Below are positions 8,818 to 17,738 of a stretch of 45,194 nt of DNA, piece by piece; position 1 is the stretch's first letter, and every line of letters begins with the position of its first letter. The notes beneath the pieces were generated by a model. It was not told the origin of the DNA and searched no databases. It worked only from the letters and a program-made list of their open reading frames with translations. A program made the position numbers and the translations under genes. Origin of the DNA: Pseudomonadota bacterium (lineage in GTDB: Bacteria; Pseudomonadota; Gammaproteobacteria; UBA5335); contig JAXHTV010000019.1 of assembly GCA_034189865.1 (NCBI GenBank), positions 1 through 45,194 on the forward strand. The letters are read 5' to 3'.

Positions 8818-9963
8818 TTAGTAGTCGCCATCGTTCATCATGCTCAGCCGCCCGTCGCCCACCTCTGGACGTTCGTTTTTCCGGCTCTCCAACTTAATTC
8901 GCAGGCGCAGTTCGTTCTTCGAATCGGCGTTTCGAAGCGCTTCTTCGTAACTGATTTGATCCTCCTCGAACAAGTCGAAAAGGGCCTGGTCGAAGGTACA
9001 CATACCCTGCTCGGTCGACTTACCCATGACTTCTTTGAGTTCGTGAACCGCCCCTTTGAAAATCATGTCCTTGACCAGGGGCGTTCCGAGCAGAACCTCA
9101 AACGCAGCCACCCGTCCGACGCCACTCATGTGAGGTATCAGACGCTGAGAAATAATCGCTTGAGCATTCAACGAAAGATCCATCAAGACCTGCTCGCGCT
9201 TATCTTCGGGGAACAGGTTGATGATACGGTCCAGGGCTTGGTTGGCGTTGTTGGCGTGGAGCGTGCTAAGGCAAAGATGACCGGTTTCGGCAAACTGAAT
9301 CGCGTATTCCATGGTTTCGCGGTCGCGAATCTCGCCAATCTGGATGACATCCGGCGCCTGCCGAAGCGTGTTTTTTAGTGCAACACCCCAACCTTCCGTA
9401 TCAACTCCGATCTCGCGCTGAGTCACAATACAGTTCATATGCGGATGGACATACTCAACTGGGTCCTCGATGGTGATGATGTGCCCCTGTGAATTTTGAT
9501 TTCGGTGTCCGATCATCGCGGCAAGCGTGGTCGATTTTCCCGATCCGGTTGAACCCACCATGATCACCAAACCACGCTTGGACATGGCCACCTCCCGCAA
9601 CGTCTCGGGAAGGCCCAATTCTTCAAAGGTCGGAATTTCGGTTTTAATGGTTCGCAAAACCAGACCGACACGCCCTTGTTGCACAAACGCGTTGACGCGA
9701 AAACGGCCGATGCCGCGCGGATTGATCGCAAAGTTACACTCGTTGCTGGCTTCAAACTCCCGGGCTTGGCGATCGTTCATAATCGCTCGTGCCAAGGTGG
9801 CTGTATGATCGGAAAGAAACGGCTTCTCCGCGACGGGACTGACGATACCGTCGACTTTGACGGCTGGGGGAAAACCGGATGTCACAAACAGGTCGGAACC
9901 GCCACGCTTTACCATCGCGCGGAGCAGGTCCTGCATGATCTTCACCGCCTGGTCTCGATCCAT
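8818..9963 (-). CDS. pilU: PilU, type IV pilus retraction ATPase
   Basis: PilT-dependent retraction ATPase of twitching pili, 381 residues, the usual PilU length. Start ATG 9963. N-terminal PAS-like domain (about 1-105), then RecA-like domain: Walker A GSTGSGKST at 137-145, Asp-box TIEDPVEY, Walker B DVIQIGEIRDRETM, His-box GHLCLSTLHANNA. The C-terminal extension beyond PilT length (about residues 345-381) is typical of PilU. It lies 32 bases after pilT on the same strand and is very likely co-transcribed with it and with the following pilU-like gene. Confidence 0.93.
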   Translation of the reverse strand: MDRDQAVKIMQDLLRAMVKRGGSDLFVTSGFPPAVKVDGIVSPVAEKPFLSDHTATLARAIMNDRQAREFEASNECNFAINPRGIGRFRVNAFVQQGRVGLVLRTIKTEIPTFEELGLPETLREVAMSKRGLVIMVGSTGSGKSTTLAAMIGHRNQNSQGHIITIEDPVEYVHPHMNCIVTQREIGVDTEGWGVALKNTLRQAPDVIQIGEIRDRETMEYAIQFAETGHLCLSTLHANNANQALDRIINLFPEDKREQVLMDLSLNAQAIISQRLIPHMSGVGRVAAFEVLLGTPLVKDMIFKGAVHELKEVMGKSTEQGMCTFDQALFDLFEEDQISYEEALRNADSKNELRLRIKLESRKNERPEVGDGRLSMMNDGDY

Positions 9964-9995
9964 TATTAATCCTCTGCACCGCTGTAGTAACTTGC

Positions 9996-11030
9996 TTAGA
10001 AGCTGTCCTTATTGACCGCCCGGATGCGCGCTTCGTCCCGCGCGATGATGTTCTTGCGAACCAGTTCCTGAAGTTTCTGGTCGAGGGTATGCATCCCGTA
10101 TTGCTGTCCGGTCTGTATGGCCGAATACATCTGGGCGATTTTGTTTTCCCGGATCAGATTTCGAATGGCGGGCGTACCGATCATAATTTCGTGGGCCGCG
10201 ATTCGACCACCACCTTTTTTCTTTAGCAAGGTTTGCGAGATCACCGACTGCAGGGACTCGGACAACATGGCGCGCACCATATCTTTTTCGGCGGCCGGGA
10301 AGACGTCCACGATTCGATCGATGGTCTTCGCAGCCGAACTGGTGTGCAACGTACCGAATACCAAGTGCCCCGTTTCCGCTGCGGTCAACGCCAATCGAAT
10401 GGTTTCCAAGTCCCGCATTTCCCCGACGAGGATCACGTCCGGGTCCTCACGCAAAGCCGAACGCAAGGCTTCCGCGAAGCCGAGCGTATCGCGCTTAAGT
10501 TCCCGCTGGTTTATCAAGCATTTTTTGCTTTCGTGCACAAACTCGATGGGATCTTCGATAGTCAGAATATGCCCGGCGGTATTTTCGTTGACGTAGTCCA
10601 CCATACCCGCCAATGTGGTCGATTTACCCGACCCCGTAGGCCCGGTAACCAACACAATGCCTCGCGGTTTCATGGCCAGGTCCTTGAACACAGCCGGACA
10701 ATTGAGTTGTTCCAAGGTCAGGATTTTTTCCGGAATGGTCCGAAAAACAGCCGCGGCACCGCGGTTTTGATTGAAGGCGTTGACACGAAAACGCGCCAAG
10801 CCTGAAATCGCGAAGGAGAAATCCGTCTCAAAGAGCTCCTCGAACTCCTTACGCTGCTTGTCATTCATGATGTCGTAAATCAGATCGTGTGTTTCCTTCC
10901 CATCCAATTTCGGCAAGTTGATTCGGCGCATATCCCCATCGACGCGAATCATCGGCGGCAACCCCGCCGAGATGTGCAAGTCGGATGCACCGTTTTTCAC
11001 GGAAAAAGCCAATAGCTGAGCAATATCCAT
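9996..11030 (-). CDS. pilT: PilT, type IV pilus retraction ATPase
   Basis: Motor that depolymerises type IV pili and drives twitching, DNA uptake and surface sensing; cytoplasmic hexamer at the pilus base. 344 residues, standard length. ATG 11030 with AAGG about 7 bases upstream. Walker A GPTGSGKST at 130-138; Asp-box TIEDPIEFVHE; Walker B DVILVGEMRDLET with the catalytic Glu; His-box GHLVFGTLHTSSA; and the PilT signature AIRNLIRE near residue 290. First gene of the pilT-pilU-pilU-like run, transcribed divergently from yggS, the usual gammaproteobacterial arrangement. Confidence 0.96.
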   Translation of the reverse strand: MDIAQLLAFSVKNGASDLHISAGLPPMIRVDGDMRRINLPKLDGKETHDLIYDIMNDKQRKEFEELFETDFSFAISGLARFRVNAFNQNRGAAAVFRTIPEKILTLEQLNCPAVFKDLAMKPRGIVLVTGPTGSGKSTTLAGMVDYVNENTAGHILTIEDPIEFVHESKKCLINQRELKRDTLGFAEALRSALREDPDVILVGEMRDLETIRLALTAAETGHLVFGTLHTSSAAKTIDRIVDVFPAAEKDMVRAMLSESLQSVISQTLLKKKGGGRIAAHEIMIGTPAIRNLIRENKIAQMYSAIQTGQQYGMHTLDQKLQELVRKNIIARDEARIRAVNKDSF

Positions 11031-11129
11031 CCCGTTACCTTAAAATTCGAGCCGGTCCGCTCTTATATAGCGTCCCAACGCCGTGGGAATTTAGAATCTC
11101 CAGAACGTTCCAGGAAGAAGCCGCTGACC

Positions 11130-11876
11130 GTGACAGACATCACTTGCCCGGAAGGACTATCCCCCGAGCGCATAAAACAGAACTTGGCCCGCCTTCGCAC
11201 GCAAATCCGGCAAGCGGCACGTGACTGCGGCCGAGACCCGGAAGAAATCACACTGCTGGCCGTCAGCAAGGGGCAACCGGCCGGTGCCATCCAAGCGGCC
11301 ACGGAGGCGGGCCAACGTCATTTCGGTGAAAGTTACGTTCAAGAGGCTATCGCGAAGATCACGGTATTGAATGATCCCGGACTGACCTGGCATTTCATCG
11401 GCCCCATACAGGCGAACAAATGCCGAGATATCGCCCGGCATTTCCATTGGGTTCACAGCCTGGACCGAATGAAAGTCGCACAGCGTTTGGCGCATTCCCT
11501 GCCCGAGGGTTATCCGCCACTGAACGTCTGCATTCAAGTGAACATCAGCGGGGAGAAGACCAAATCGGGCGTCGCGCCGGCTCGGACATTGGAGCTCGCC
11601 CAGGCCGTTCGCGAGCTGCCTTCCTTGCGTCTTCGTGGACTCATGGCAATCCCCGCACCCAGCGCCGACCCGGCCGATCAACGGCAAAGTTATCGAGCCA
11701 TGCGTGATCTTTTTATCGAGCTATGCTCGCGTGGCTTCGTTTTGGATACGCTGTCCCTCGGCATGTCCAATGACTATGAAGTCGCCATTGAAAACGGCAG
11801 CAACTTGGTACGAATCGGCACCGCGATTTTCGGTCCACGCCTTCGCAACGGTGACAGCGCGGCAAAGCGCGATTAG
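11130..11876 (+). CDS. yggS: YggS/PLPBP family pyridoxal phosphate homeostasis protein
   Basis: Single-domain alanine-racemase-fold protein that binds PLP and keeps vitamin B6 pools in balance; no known catalytic turnover. 248 residues. GTG start at 11130, with a purine-rich AGGAAGAAG upstream. The PLP lysine lies in LLAVSKGQP (about Lys48), followed by FGESYVQEA, WHFIGPIQANK (the family HxIGxLQxNK signature), GLMAIPAP and SLGMSNDYEVAIENGS with R-I-G-T-A-I-F-G at the end. Gene order with pilT upstream and proC, yggT downstream is conserved across Gammaproteobacteria. Confidence 0.95.
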   Translation: MTDITCPEGLSPERIKQNLARLRTQIRQAARDCGRDPEEITLLAVSKGQPAGAIQAATEAGQRHFGESYVQEAIAKITVLNDPGLTWHFIGPIQANKCRDIARHFHWVHSLDRMKVAQRLAHSLPEGYPPLNVCIQVNISGEKTKSGVAPARTLELAQAVRELPSLRLRGLMAIPAPSADPADQRQSYRAMRDLFIELCSRGFVLDTLSLGMSNDYEVAIENGSNLVRIGTAIFGPRLRNGDSAAKRD

Positions 11877-11940
11877 GCTTAAGGGTAAACCTGACAGAGC
11901 GTGTCGGGTCTTTCAACATTTGGCGAGAGAACCGCAAAAC

Positions 11941-12783
11941 GTGACGGAAAAACCATCAGACACATCCCGCATCGGGTTCATCGGTGGCGGCAACATGGCC
12001 AGCAGCTTGATCGGCGGCCTGATCGCGGAGGGGCACCCGAAAACCGCGCTGAAAGTCTCGGAGCCGAACGCGGCACAGCGCGAATCGCTGGGCCAGCGAT
12101 TCGGTATCACCACACTGACCGAGAATGCAGATTTGGCCGCAAACTCGGATATGGTCGTCCTCGCTGTTAAACCGCAAGTTTTGCGGCCGGTCTGCGAACA
12201 ATTGGCCCGAGCCGTGCAGAAACGCCGCCCGTTGATTCTTAGCATCGCGGCCGGTATCCGTGCCGCTGATATCGACGAGTGGCTGGGAGGAGGTCTGCCG
12301 GTCATTCGTGCGATGCCCAATACACCCGCGCTGCTTCGAGCCGGCGCGACCGGGCTTTTTGCCAACCCGTCGGTCTCTGCCAGCGAGCGAAACCTGGCCG
12401 AAGCCGTAATGTCCTCGGTGGGGGATGTCCTATGGCTTCCTGACGAAACTCAAATGGACTTGGTCACCGGGCTATCCGGAAGTGGTCCGGCCTACTTCTT
12501 CTTGATTCTGGAAGCACTGGAACAAGTGGCGGTCGACGCCGGCCTATCACCGGACATCGCCCGTCGGCTCGCCGGCCAAACGGCACTCGGTGCCGCACAG
12601 ATGGTTCTGGAGAGCGGGGAAGACCCCGCTATTCTGCGCCAAAACGTAACCTCGCCCGGTGGAACAACGGAACACGGGCTCAGAGTGCTCCACCGCGAGG
12701 GGGTTCAACGCGCGATGCGTGAAGCCGTGCTGGCGGCAACCGATCGAGCCCGGAAACTGGCGGAACTCTTTGCAAAGGACTGA
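11941..12783 (+). CDS. proC: ProC, pyrroline-5-carboxylate reductase
   Basis: Last step of proline synthesis: NAD(P)H reduction of pyrroline-5-carboxylate to L-proline, cytoplasmic decamer. About 280 residues from GTG 11941; in-frame starts further upstream would run into yggS. Rossmann motif IGFIGGGNMA near the N-terminus, then VVLAVKPQ, RAMPNTPA, and the C-terminal signature GLSGSGPAYFFLILEAL with ALGAAQMVLESGEDPAILRQNVTSP split over 210-260. It lies 64 bases after yggS and overlaps nothing; yggT starts 4 bases after its stop. Confidence 0.95.
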   Translation: MTEKPSDTSRIGFIGGGNMASSLIGGLIAEGHPKTALKVSEPNAAQRESLGQRFGITTLTENADLAANSDMVVLAVKPQVLRPVCEQLARAVQKRRPLILSIAAGIRAADIDEWLGGGLPVIRAMPNTPALLRAGATGLFANPSVSASERNLAEAVMSSVGDVLWLPDETQMDLVTGLSGSGPAYFFLILEALEQVAVDAGLSPDIARRLAGQTALGAAQMVLESGEDPAILRQNVTSPGGTTEHGLRVLHREGVQRAMREAVLAATDRARKLAELFAKD

Positions 12784-12787
12784 ATAC

Positions 12788-13348
12788 ATGGGCCCCGCGT
12801 ACTGGCAAAATCCTGTTTTTTTTCTTCTCAACACCGCATTCACATTGTACATGGTGGTGGTCATGCTGCGTTTTCTGTTGCGCTTCGGGCGCGCAGATTT
12901 CTTCAATCCGGTCAATCGTTTTCTATTCGAGGCCACCGAGCCGGTGCTGCGTCCGTTGCGAACGGTCATACGACCCTATCGTGGAATCGATTTTGCCGCA
13001 CTGCTCCTGCTGCTAGTCCTGCAAATCGCCTATTACAGCGCCGTACTGACGATCTTGAAACAACCCATCCCGTTCGTTGAGCTGCCACGGTGGGCGTTGG
13101 CGGATCTCACCATTCTGTTGCTGAATGTGTACCTTTTCAGCATTCTCATCGAGGTGGTTCTGAGCTGGATCAATCCGGGACGCTACAGTCCGGCGCAGGC
13201 AGTGATTTATCAACTCAATGCGCCCGTTTTAAACCGGATTCGCAGCGCCATGCCCGCCATGGGGGGGCTGGATTTTTCGCCACTGATCGCACTGGTCGTG
13301 ATCCAGGTCTTGAAGATGTTTTTGCAGCCGTTCACGCCCTGGCTGTGA
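12788..13348 (+). CDS. yggT: YggT family integral membrane protein
   Basis: Inner-membrane protein of 186 residues with two YggT repeats, each a pair of hydrophobic helices followed by a short amphipathic loop: helices at about 8-30 and 66-90, then 100-123 and 160-182. ATG 12788, with AGGA about nine bases upstream, four bases after the proC stop; the longer frame from 12659 lies inside proC and is not used. Repeats contain FNPVNRFLFEATEPVLRPLR and SPAQAVIYQLNAPVLNRIR, the family motif. Exact role unknown; linked in other bacteria to osmotic stress, cell shape and division. Its stop overlaps the next start. Confidence 0.94.
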   Translation: MGPAYWQNPVFFLLNTAFTLYMVVVMLRFLLRFGRADFFNPVNRFLFEATEPVLRPLRTVIRPYRGIDFAALLLLLVLQIAYYSAVLTILKQPIPFVELPRWALADLTILLLNVYLFSILIEVVLSWINPGRYSPAQAVIYQLNAPVLNRIRSAMPAMGGLDFSPLIALVVIQVLKMFLQPFTPWL

Positions 13349-13653
13349 CAAACGCCGAACACTGGTATCGATGGGAAGGGGAAGACCTGATTATCCGCCT
13401 GACCGTGCAAGCTGGCGCCCGGCAGGACGAGGCGGTGGGCATTCACAATAAGCGACTGAAACTGCGGATACGTGCCCCTGCCCGAGAGGGGCTGGCTAAC
13501 CGGCACCTGCGACGATTTTTGGCCGGCACGCTGGACGTCCCCATCTCCGATATCGAACTGATTCGAGGCGTAAGGCATCGCGACAAAACCCTGCGTTTAC
13601 GGGCTCCCGGCCGGTGCCCCGAAGAACTGATTGAAGGCCTGAAACCGCGATGA
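13345..13653 (+). CDS. yggU: DUF167 (YggU) family protein
   Basis: Small cytoplasmic alpha/beta protein, 102 residues. GTG at 13345 overlaps the yggT stop (GTGA), so translation is coupled. Family features seen are GEDLIIRLTVQAGARQDEA near the N-terminus, LKLRIRAPAREGLANRHL in the middle and the SDIELIRGVRHRDKTLRL strand-loop typical of DUF167. Function is unknown. The yggS-proC-yggT-yggU order is conserved widely, which supports this start. Confidence 0.92.
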   Translation: MTNAEHWYRWEGEDLIIRLTVQAGARQDEAVGIHNKRLKLRIRAPAREGLANRHLRRFLAGTLDVPISDIELIRGVRHRDKTLRLRAPGRCPEELIEGLKPR

Positions 13654-13807
13654 CGGGGCGTTCCCAAACCACAAGCTTGCCCTGCGGGGTGCATAAATTT
13701 AGACTGCTCCGTTTGGATCTTGGCTGTCATCGCCGTGCCTTCTGGGTACTCACCGAACGAGCACAGCCCCACCCCCATGCCGCTACCGTAAATACTTAAA
13801 AGGCACC

Positions 13808-14959
13808 ATGGCTAAAACGTTTCCTCCGGATTCCGTCGGACTGGTTTTCCCCCAGAAGCGAGCGTTTCGTGAGCCGCTGCAATTGGAATGCGGGAAGTCC
13901 CTGCCGGAGTACGAGTTAGTCTACGAAACCTACGGCCAACTCAACGACGAACGCAGCAATGCAATATTAATTTGCCACGCCTTATCGGGAGATCACCATG
14001 CCGCTGGCTATCACAGCGAGAACGACCGCAAGCCAGGCTGGTGGGATACATGTATCGGTCCGGGGAAGCCATTCGACACCAACCGATTCTTTATCGTTTC
14101 CTTAAACAACCTCGGTGGCTGCAAGGGCTCTACCGGCCCCAACACCGCCAATCCCCAAACCGGCAGAATTTATGGGCCCGACTTTCCGGTCATTACCGTG
14201 TCGGATTGGGTCAAAAGCCAAAAGCGACTGGGCGAAGTATTGGGTATTGACCGGTGGGCGGCCATCGCCGGCGGCAGCCTTGGCGGTATGCAAGTGATGC
14301 AATGGGCGATTGATCAGAGCGAACACATGCGTCATGGAATCATCATCGCCGCAGCACCCAAACTCTCTGCACAAAACATCGCGTTCAACGAGGTCGCGCG
14401 ACAGGCGATATTGTCGGACCCCGACTTCCATGCCGGACGTTACGCCGACCACGGCATGGTTCCGCGACGTGGGCTGATGCTTGCACGGATGCTGGGGCAT
14501 ATCACCTATCTGTCCGAAGACTCCATGCGGGATAAATTCGGCCGCGAATTGCGCGAAGGGAAAATCAATTTTGGCTTCGACGTCGAGTTTCAGGTTGAAA
14601 GCTATCTGCGCTACCAGGGCAGTTCCTTTGTCGATCGCTTCGACGCCAACACGTATCTATTGATGACCAAGGCGTTGGACTATTTCGATCCGGCGCAGCA
14701 TTTTGATCATGACCTGGCCAAGGCTTTCAAAGAAAGCCTGGCCAAGTTTCTCGTCGTCTCATTCCGTGGCGACTGGCGCTTCTCTTCGGCGCGCTCGCGT
14801 GAGATCGTCAATGCTTTGACCAAGGCCAACAAAGATGTCTGTTACGCGGATATTCAGTCAAGACAAGGCCATGATGATTTCCTGATGCCCATTCCACAGT
14901 ATCTCGCAGTGCTCAGAGCGTACATGGACCGGGTCGCTGAAGAGGTAAAGCTGTCGTGA
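13808..14959 (+). CDS. metX: MetX, homoserine O-acyltransferase
   Basis: Alpha/beta-hydrolase-fold enzyme acylating L-homoserine in methionine synthesis. 383 residues, ATG 13808 with AAGG upstream. Catalytic triad visible: Ser157 in AGGSLGGM, Asp322 in SFRGDWRFS, His355 in GHDDFL. The [13 protein letters not shown] stretch at about 99-111 resembles proteobacterial MetX enzymes reported to use succinyl-CoA rather than acetyl-CoA, so MetXS is likely, but donor choice is inferred and not shown. It is followed by metW with a 4-base GTGA overlap, the standard metX-metW pair. Confidence 0.95.
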   Translation: MAKTFPPDSVGLVFPQKRAFREPLQLECGKSLPEYELVYETYGQLNDERSNAILICHALSGDHHAAGYHSENDRKPGWWDTCIGPGKPFDTNRFFIVSLNNLGGCKGSTGPNTANPQTGRIYGPDFPVITVSDWVKSQKRLGEVLGIDRWAAIAGGSLGGMQVMQWAIDQSEHMRHGIIIAAAPKLSAQNIAFNEVARQAILSDPDFHAGRYADHGMVPRRGLMLARMLGHITYLSEDSMRDKFGRELREGKINFGFDVEFQVESYLRYQGSSFVDRFDANTYLLMTKALDYFDPAQHFDHDLAKAFKESLAKFLVVSFRGDWRFSSARSREIVNALTKANKDVCYADIQSRQGHDDFLMPIPQYLAVLRAYMDRVAEEVKLS

Positions 14960-15588
14960 CCCTGCGTCCAGACTTGGAAATTATTTCGCGGTGGATTAAA
15001 CCGCGCAGCCGGGTATTGGACCTCGGCTGTGGAGACGGCACTTTGCTCAACCATCTGGAACGGACCCGAGAAGTCACGGGGTACGGGCTGGAAATCGATC
15101 CAAAAAACGTGGTGAACGCCATCCACGCGGGCGTTAACGTCATACAGTTAGACATCGACCAGAGCTTGGGTGAATTCGAAGATCAGTCGTTCGACTACGT
15201 GGTGATGACCCAGGCACTCCAGGTTGTGCAACACCCCGATCGCCTCTTGGGCGAGATGTTGCGTATCGGGCGCAAAGGTATCGTGACGTTCCCGAACTTC
15301 GGGCATTGGAAGTGTCGAATTCAGTTGGCTATCCGGGGCCGTATGCCCATATCGGACAGCCTTCCCAACCAGTGGTACGACACCCAGAATATTCACTTGT
15401 GTACGGTGCGGGATTTCGAACAACTGTGCCACCAATTCGATTATCGGATTCTCAATCGTCGAGTCGTGGACTCGCATCACCGAAGCAACCGGGCCATGCA
15501 AATGGCACCCAATCTGCTCGGGGAAATCGCCTTGTATGGCTTATGTAGCGAACGGAATGTTACGAGCGGATCAACGCTTGATCATTGA
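14956..15588 (+). CDS. metW: MetW, methionine biosynthesis protein
   Basis: SAM-methyltransferase-fold protein of 210 residues that works with MetX; in several proteobacteria MetW is required for full MetX activity. GTG 14956 overlaps the metX stop. Motif [13 protein letters not shown] at about residues 20-31, acidic strand end GLEIDP, then [19 protein letters not shown] and [13 protein letters not shown], which are distinctive for MetW. The C-terminus FLP-like segment is replaced by [13 protein letters not shown]. No reaction of its own is established. Confidence 0.94.
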   Translation: MTLRPDLEIISRWIKPRSRVLDLGCGDGTLLNHLERTREVTGYGLEIDPKNVVNAIHAGVNVIQLDIDQSLGEFEDQSFDYVVMTQALQVVQHPDRLLGEMLRIGRKGIVTFPNFGHWKCRIQLAIRGRMPISDSLPNQWYDTQNIHLCTVRDFEQLCHQFDYRILNRRVVDSHHRSNRAMQMAPNLLGEIALYGLCSERNVTSGSTLDH

Positions 15589-15724
15589 ACCAAACTATAC
15601 TGTGTCCACTCTAAAACGATATGATTACCTTAAGAATCTGGGAGCGTGTTCCACAGTGACCACCTGTTTACTTCCAGGACAGAGATCGTAAATTTTCGCG
15701 TTAGCCAATCGTAGGAGGAGAGTC

Positions 15725-16174
15725 ATGAAACGAGGCCGAATCTTCGTCATGTTGGCAGGCATGGTCATGGCGACTGTCAGTCCTTGGGCCTTTGCCGATC
15801 AGTTTCAGCAATTTGGCGAATACATTATCCATTATAATGCTTTAAGCACTGATTTCTTGCCCGCTGATCGAGCAAAACATTACGGCATCACCCGGAGCCG
15901 GAATCGGGGCATGTTGACCCTGGCTGTTAGGAAACAGTTGCCGGATGGCACCGAAACAGCCGTCGCCGCCGAAGTCGACGCCAGTGCGGTCAATCTCAAT
16001 AACCAGTACCGGGATATCGCTTTACGCGAGTTCCGCGAAGATCAAGCCATCTACTATGTTGGCGACTTTCCGGTCAGCCACCAGGAAACCCTGCGTTTTA
16101 CCGTGTTGGTGAAACCGGAAGACTCAGACAGTACGTATTCTGTGAAATTCAGCCAGCGATTTGTGACACGCTAG
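15725..16174 (+). CDS. DUF4426 domain protein, exported
   Basis: Secreted or periplasmic protein, 149 residues. ATG 15725 with a very strong AGGAGGAGAG ribosome site. Signal peptide about residues 1-24 ending at PWAFA-DQ. The mature part QFGEYIIHYNALSTDFLPADRAKHYGI is typical of DUF4426, followed by a predicted all-beta domain. This family very often lies downstream of metW in Gammaproteobacteria; its function is unknown. The 136-base gap from metW suggests it may have its own promoter. Confidence 0.88.
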   Translation: MKRGRIFVMLAGMVMATVSPWAFADQFQQFGEYIIHYNALSTDFLPADRAKHYGITRSRNRGMLTLAVRKQLPDGTETAVAAEVDASAVNLNNQYRDIALREFREDQAIYYVGDFPVSHQETLRFTVLVKPEDSDSTYSVKFSQRFVTR

Positions 16175-16214
16175 TGTGAATTACGGAAGAGCTTACCGGA
16201 ACGAGCACCCGTGA

Positions 16215-16664
16215 CTAAGAAAGCTCGTCCATAACGCGGAGTTTGATCTGAATAAAATCGGAGTGGGGGATGTAGAGAAGATCGGCGATTTTCCGCATCA
16301 ACCCCTCCTCTTGTTTGTGCAGTTCCCCGTCGGCGTAGGCGGTCCGCCAGAGCAACTCCAGCACTTCGTTGCGCTCTCCCGACGACAATTCGCTGTTGAG
16401 CAGCGCGGTGAATTCGTGCAAAGAGACAGCAGCGTCGACTTCGTCCCGCGCCAATTCGATGAGGCCTTCGGTCTCCTCCGCATCCAGGTCAAAATGCTCG
16501 GACAACAGCTGACGAAGCGCCTCGGTTTCGTGTTCGAGATCACGGTGGTCCGCCCGCTGCATCTCAACCAACAACGCTGCGCTAGCCAGTTGCACACGAT
16601 GCTCCGGGTCGGATTGATCCACATTCAAATGACCAGAGAAGAAATCCCGGAGTCGTTTCAACAT
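16215..16664 (-). CDS. TerB-like protein
   Basis: All-helical TerB/DjlA-N-type protein, 149 residues, ATG 16664. After the N-terminal MLKRLRDFFSG the fold signature appears as VQLASAALLVEMQRADHRD near residues 25-45 and LLWRTAYADGELHKQEEGLMRKIADLL near 105-130. These are two copies of the metal-ligating Asp/Glu helix pattern of TerB (the second being YADGELHKQE). Although named after tellurite resistance, stand-alone TerB proteins have no proven role. It is convergent with the DUF4426 gene. Confidence 0.86.
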   Translation of the reverse strand: MLKRLRDFFSGHLNVDQSDPEHRVQLASAALLVEMQRADHRDLEHETEALRQLLSEHFDLDAEETEGLIELARDEVDAAVSLHEFTALLNSELSSGERNEVLELLWRTAYADGELHKQEEGLMRKIADLLYIPHSDFIQIKLRVMDELS

Positions 16665-16735
16665 CTCTCAGCAGCGTGCAGTTAGCTGTTTGAACCTTGC
16701 CCGCGGCGCGGGTGAGGGTCGGCACAGATCATTGG

Positions 16736-17056
16736 TTAGTTTAATACCCGCTTGGGATTATAGCGACCATCCTCGAAGCCGTTAAAAAAAACGTGTAAGT
16801 AAGCATTCTGCAATGGCTCCCCACTGCCATCGGCTAGCAAATTGAGTTCGGAAACGTAGGTTTGCGTCTCCGTCGCCTCAACCAAGATCTTGTACCAGGG
16901 TTGATCCTTGGGGGGACGGCTGGTCTTGATCTGCTCGTACCACTCGTCGTCGCCCGCAAATTCGGGATCGACATCGACGATGACACCCCGGTAGTTAAAC
17001 ATGCGGTGTTGAACCAACTGGCCCATCGCGAATTTTGCTCGTTTGATATTGTTCAT
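16736..17056 (-). CDS. hspQ: HspQ, heat shock protein
   Basis: YccV-like hemimethylated-DNA-binding-fold protein, 106 residues; in E. coli HspQ is a heat-induced specificity enhancer of Lon protease. ATG 17056. Family pieces are AKFAMGQLVQHRMFNYRGVIVDVDPEF split across residues 7-33, then RPPKDQPWYKILVE and TYVSELNLL, with the closing HVFFNGFEDGRY. All family landmarks are present and the length is normal. Transcribed on its own; moaB lies 150 bases upstream on the same strand. A weak sigma-32-like element is noted separately. Confidence 0.94.
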   Translation of the reverse strand: MNNIKRAKFAMGQLVQHRMFNYRGVIVDVDPEFAGDDEWYEQIKTSRPPKDQPWYKILVEATETQTYVSELNLLADGSGEPLQNAYLHVFFNGFEDGRYNPKRVLN

Positions 17057-17121
17057 TTCGCTATCTCAATCGTACCGATGGTGCAATGACCTACCATCGG
17101 CTTACTGGGTCATTCAATACA

Positions 17122-17152
17122 AGATAGCGGCCCGCTTGCAGGGATATTTAAG
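17122..17152 (-). promoter_or_regulatory. Possible sigma-32-like promoter upstream of hspQ (weak)
   Basis: Minus strand CTTAAAT (17152-17146), 16 bases, then CGCTATCT (17129-17122), compared with the heat-shock consensus CTTGAAA and CCCCATNT. Spacing is acceptable but both elements deviate. It lies about 65 bases before the hspQ start. The call rests partly on hspQ being a heat-shock gene elsewhere. Confidence 0.25.
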
Positions 17153-17207
17153 CGTGCAATTGCCTCAGCGCGGGTAACGTTAGAGACAACTGACGGCTAA
17201 GACGCGT

Positions 17208-17732
17208 TCAAACTTCGGACAATCGCGGCAACAACTGGACCAAGTTACAGGGCTTATGCCGGGCGTCCAATTGCGTTTCGATGATTCGCTCCCAAGCGGT
17301 ACGACACGCCCCGGTGGAACCGGGTACGCAAAAAATCACGGTGGAATTGGCAATCCCCGCAAATGCTCGCGATTCGATGGTGGAAGTACCGATTTCCTCA
17401 TAAGAAAGCATGCGAAACAGCTCGCCGAACCCCACGATTTCCTTGTCCAACAGTGGCCGCAAGGCTTCACAGGTGACATCGCGACCGGTCAGACCGGTTC
17501 CCCCCGTCGTTAGGATCACCTCGACTTCCGGGTCAGCGATCCAGGCCGAAACACGGGCCCGCAACCGATATATGTTGTCCGGGAGCAGATCGCGCCCCAC
17601 CAAGCGATGGCCCGCGGACTCCAGCCCCACAACCAAAGTCGACCCCGAAGTGTCGTTTTCGAGGGTTCGGGTATCGGAGACCGTTAGCACGGCGATCCCG
17701 AGAGACCGAAAACGCGTTTCTTTTTCGTTCAT
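17208..17732 (-). CDS. moaB: MoaB, molybdopterin-binding protein
   Basis: MogA/MoaB family protein of molybdenum cofactor synthesis (MPT adenylyltransferase fold), 174 residues, ATG 17732. Motifs: AVLTVSDTRT near residue 15, VILTTGGTGLTGRDVTCEAL (residues 72-91) containing the family TGGTG, and IFCVPGSTGACRTAW near the C-terminus. In E. coli MogA does the adenylylation, while MoaB is catalytically doubtful. Start is 6 bases from the stop of the upstream hydrolase gene, so they are likely co-transcribed. Confidence 0.94.
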   Translation of the reverse strand: MNEKETRFRSLGIAVLTVSDTRTLENDTSGSTLVVGLESAGHRLVGRDLLPDNIYRLRARVSAWIADPEVEVILTTGGTGLTGRDVTCEALRPLLDKEIVGFGELFRMLSYEEIGTSTIESRAFAGIANSTVIFCVPGSTGACRTAWERIIETQLDARHKPCNLVQLLPRLSEV

Positions 17733-17738
17733 ACCGAT

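Noticed and set aside
13443-13778. 111-codon minus-strand frame
   Set aside because: Overlaps the end of yggU in the opposite strand and reads as a shadow, rich in Arg, Ser and Gly with no domain.
13654-13807. Possible SAM riboswitch before metX
   Set aside because: No P1-P4 pattern of the SAM-I or SAM-II families, and none is expected for this locus in Gammaproteobacteria.
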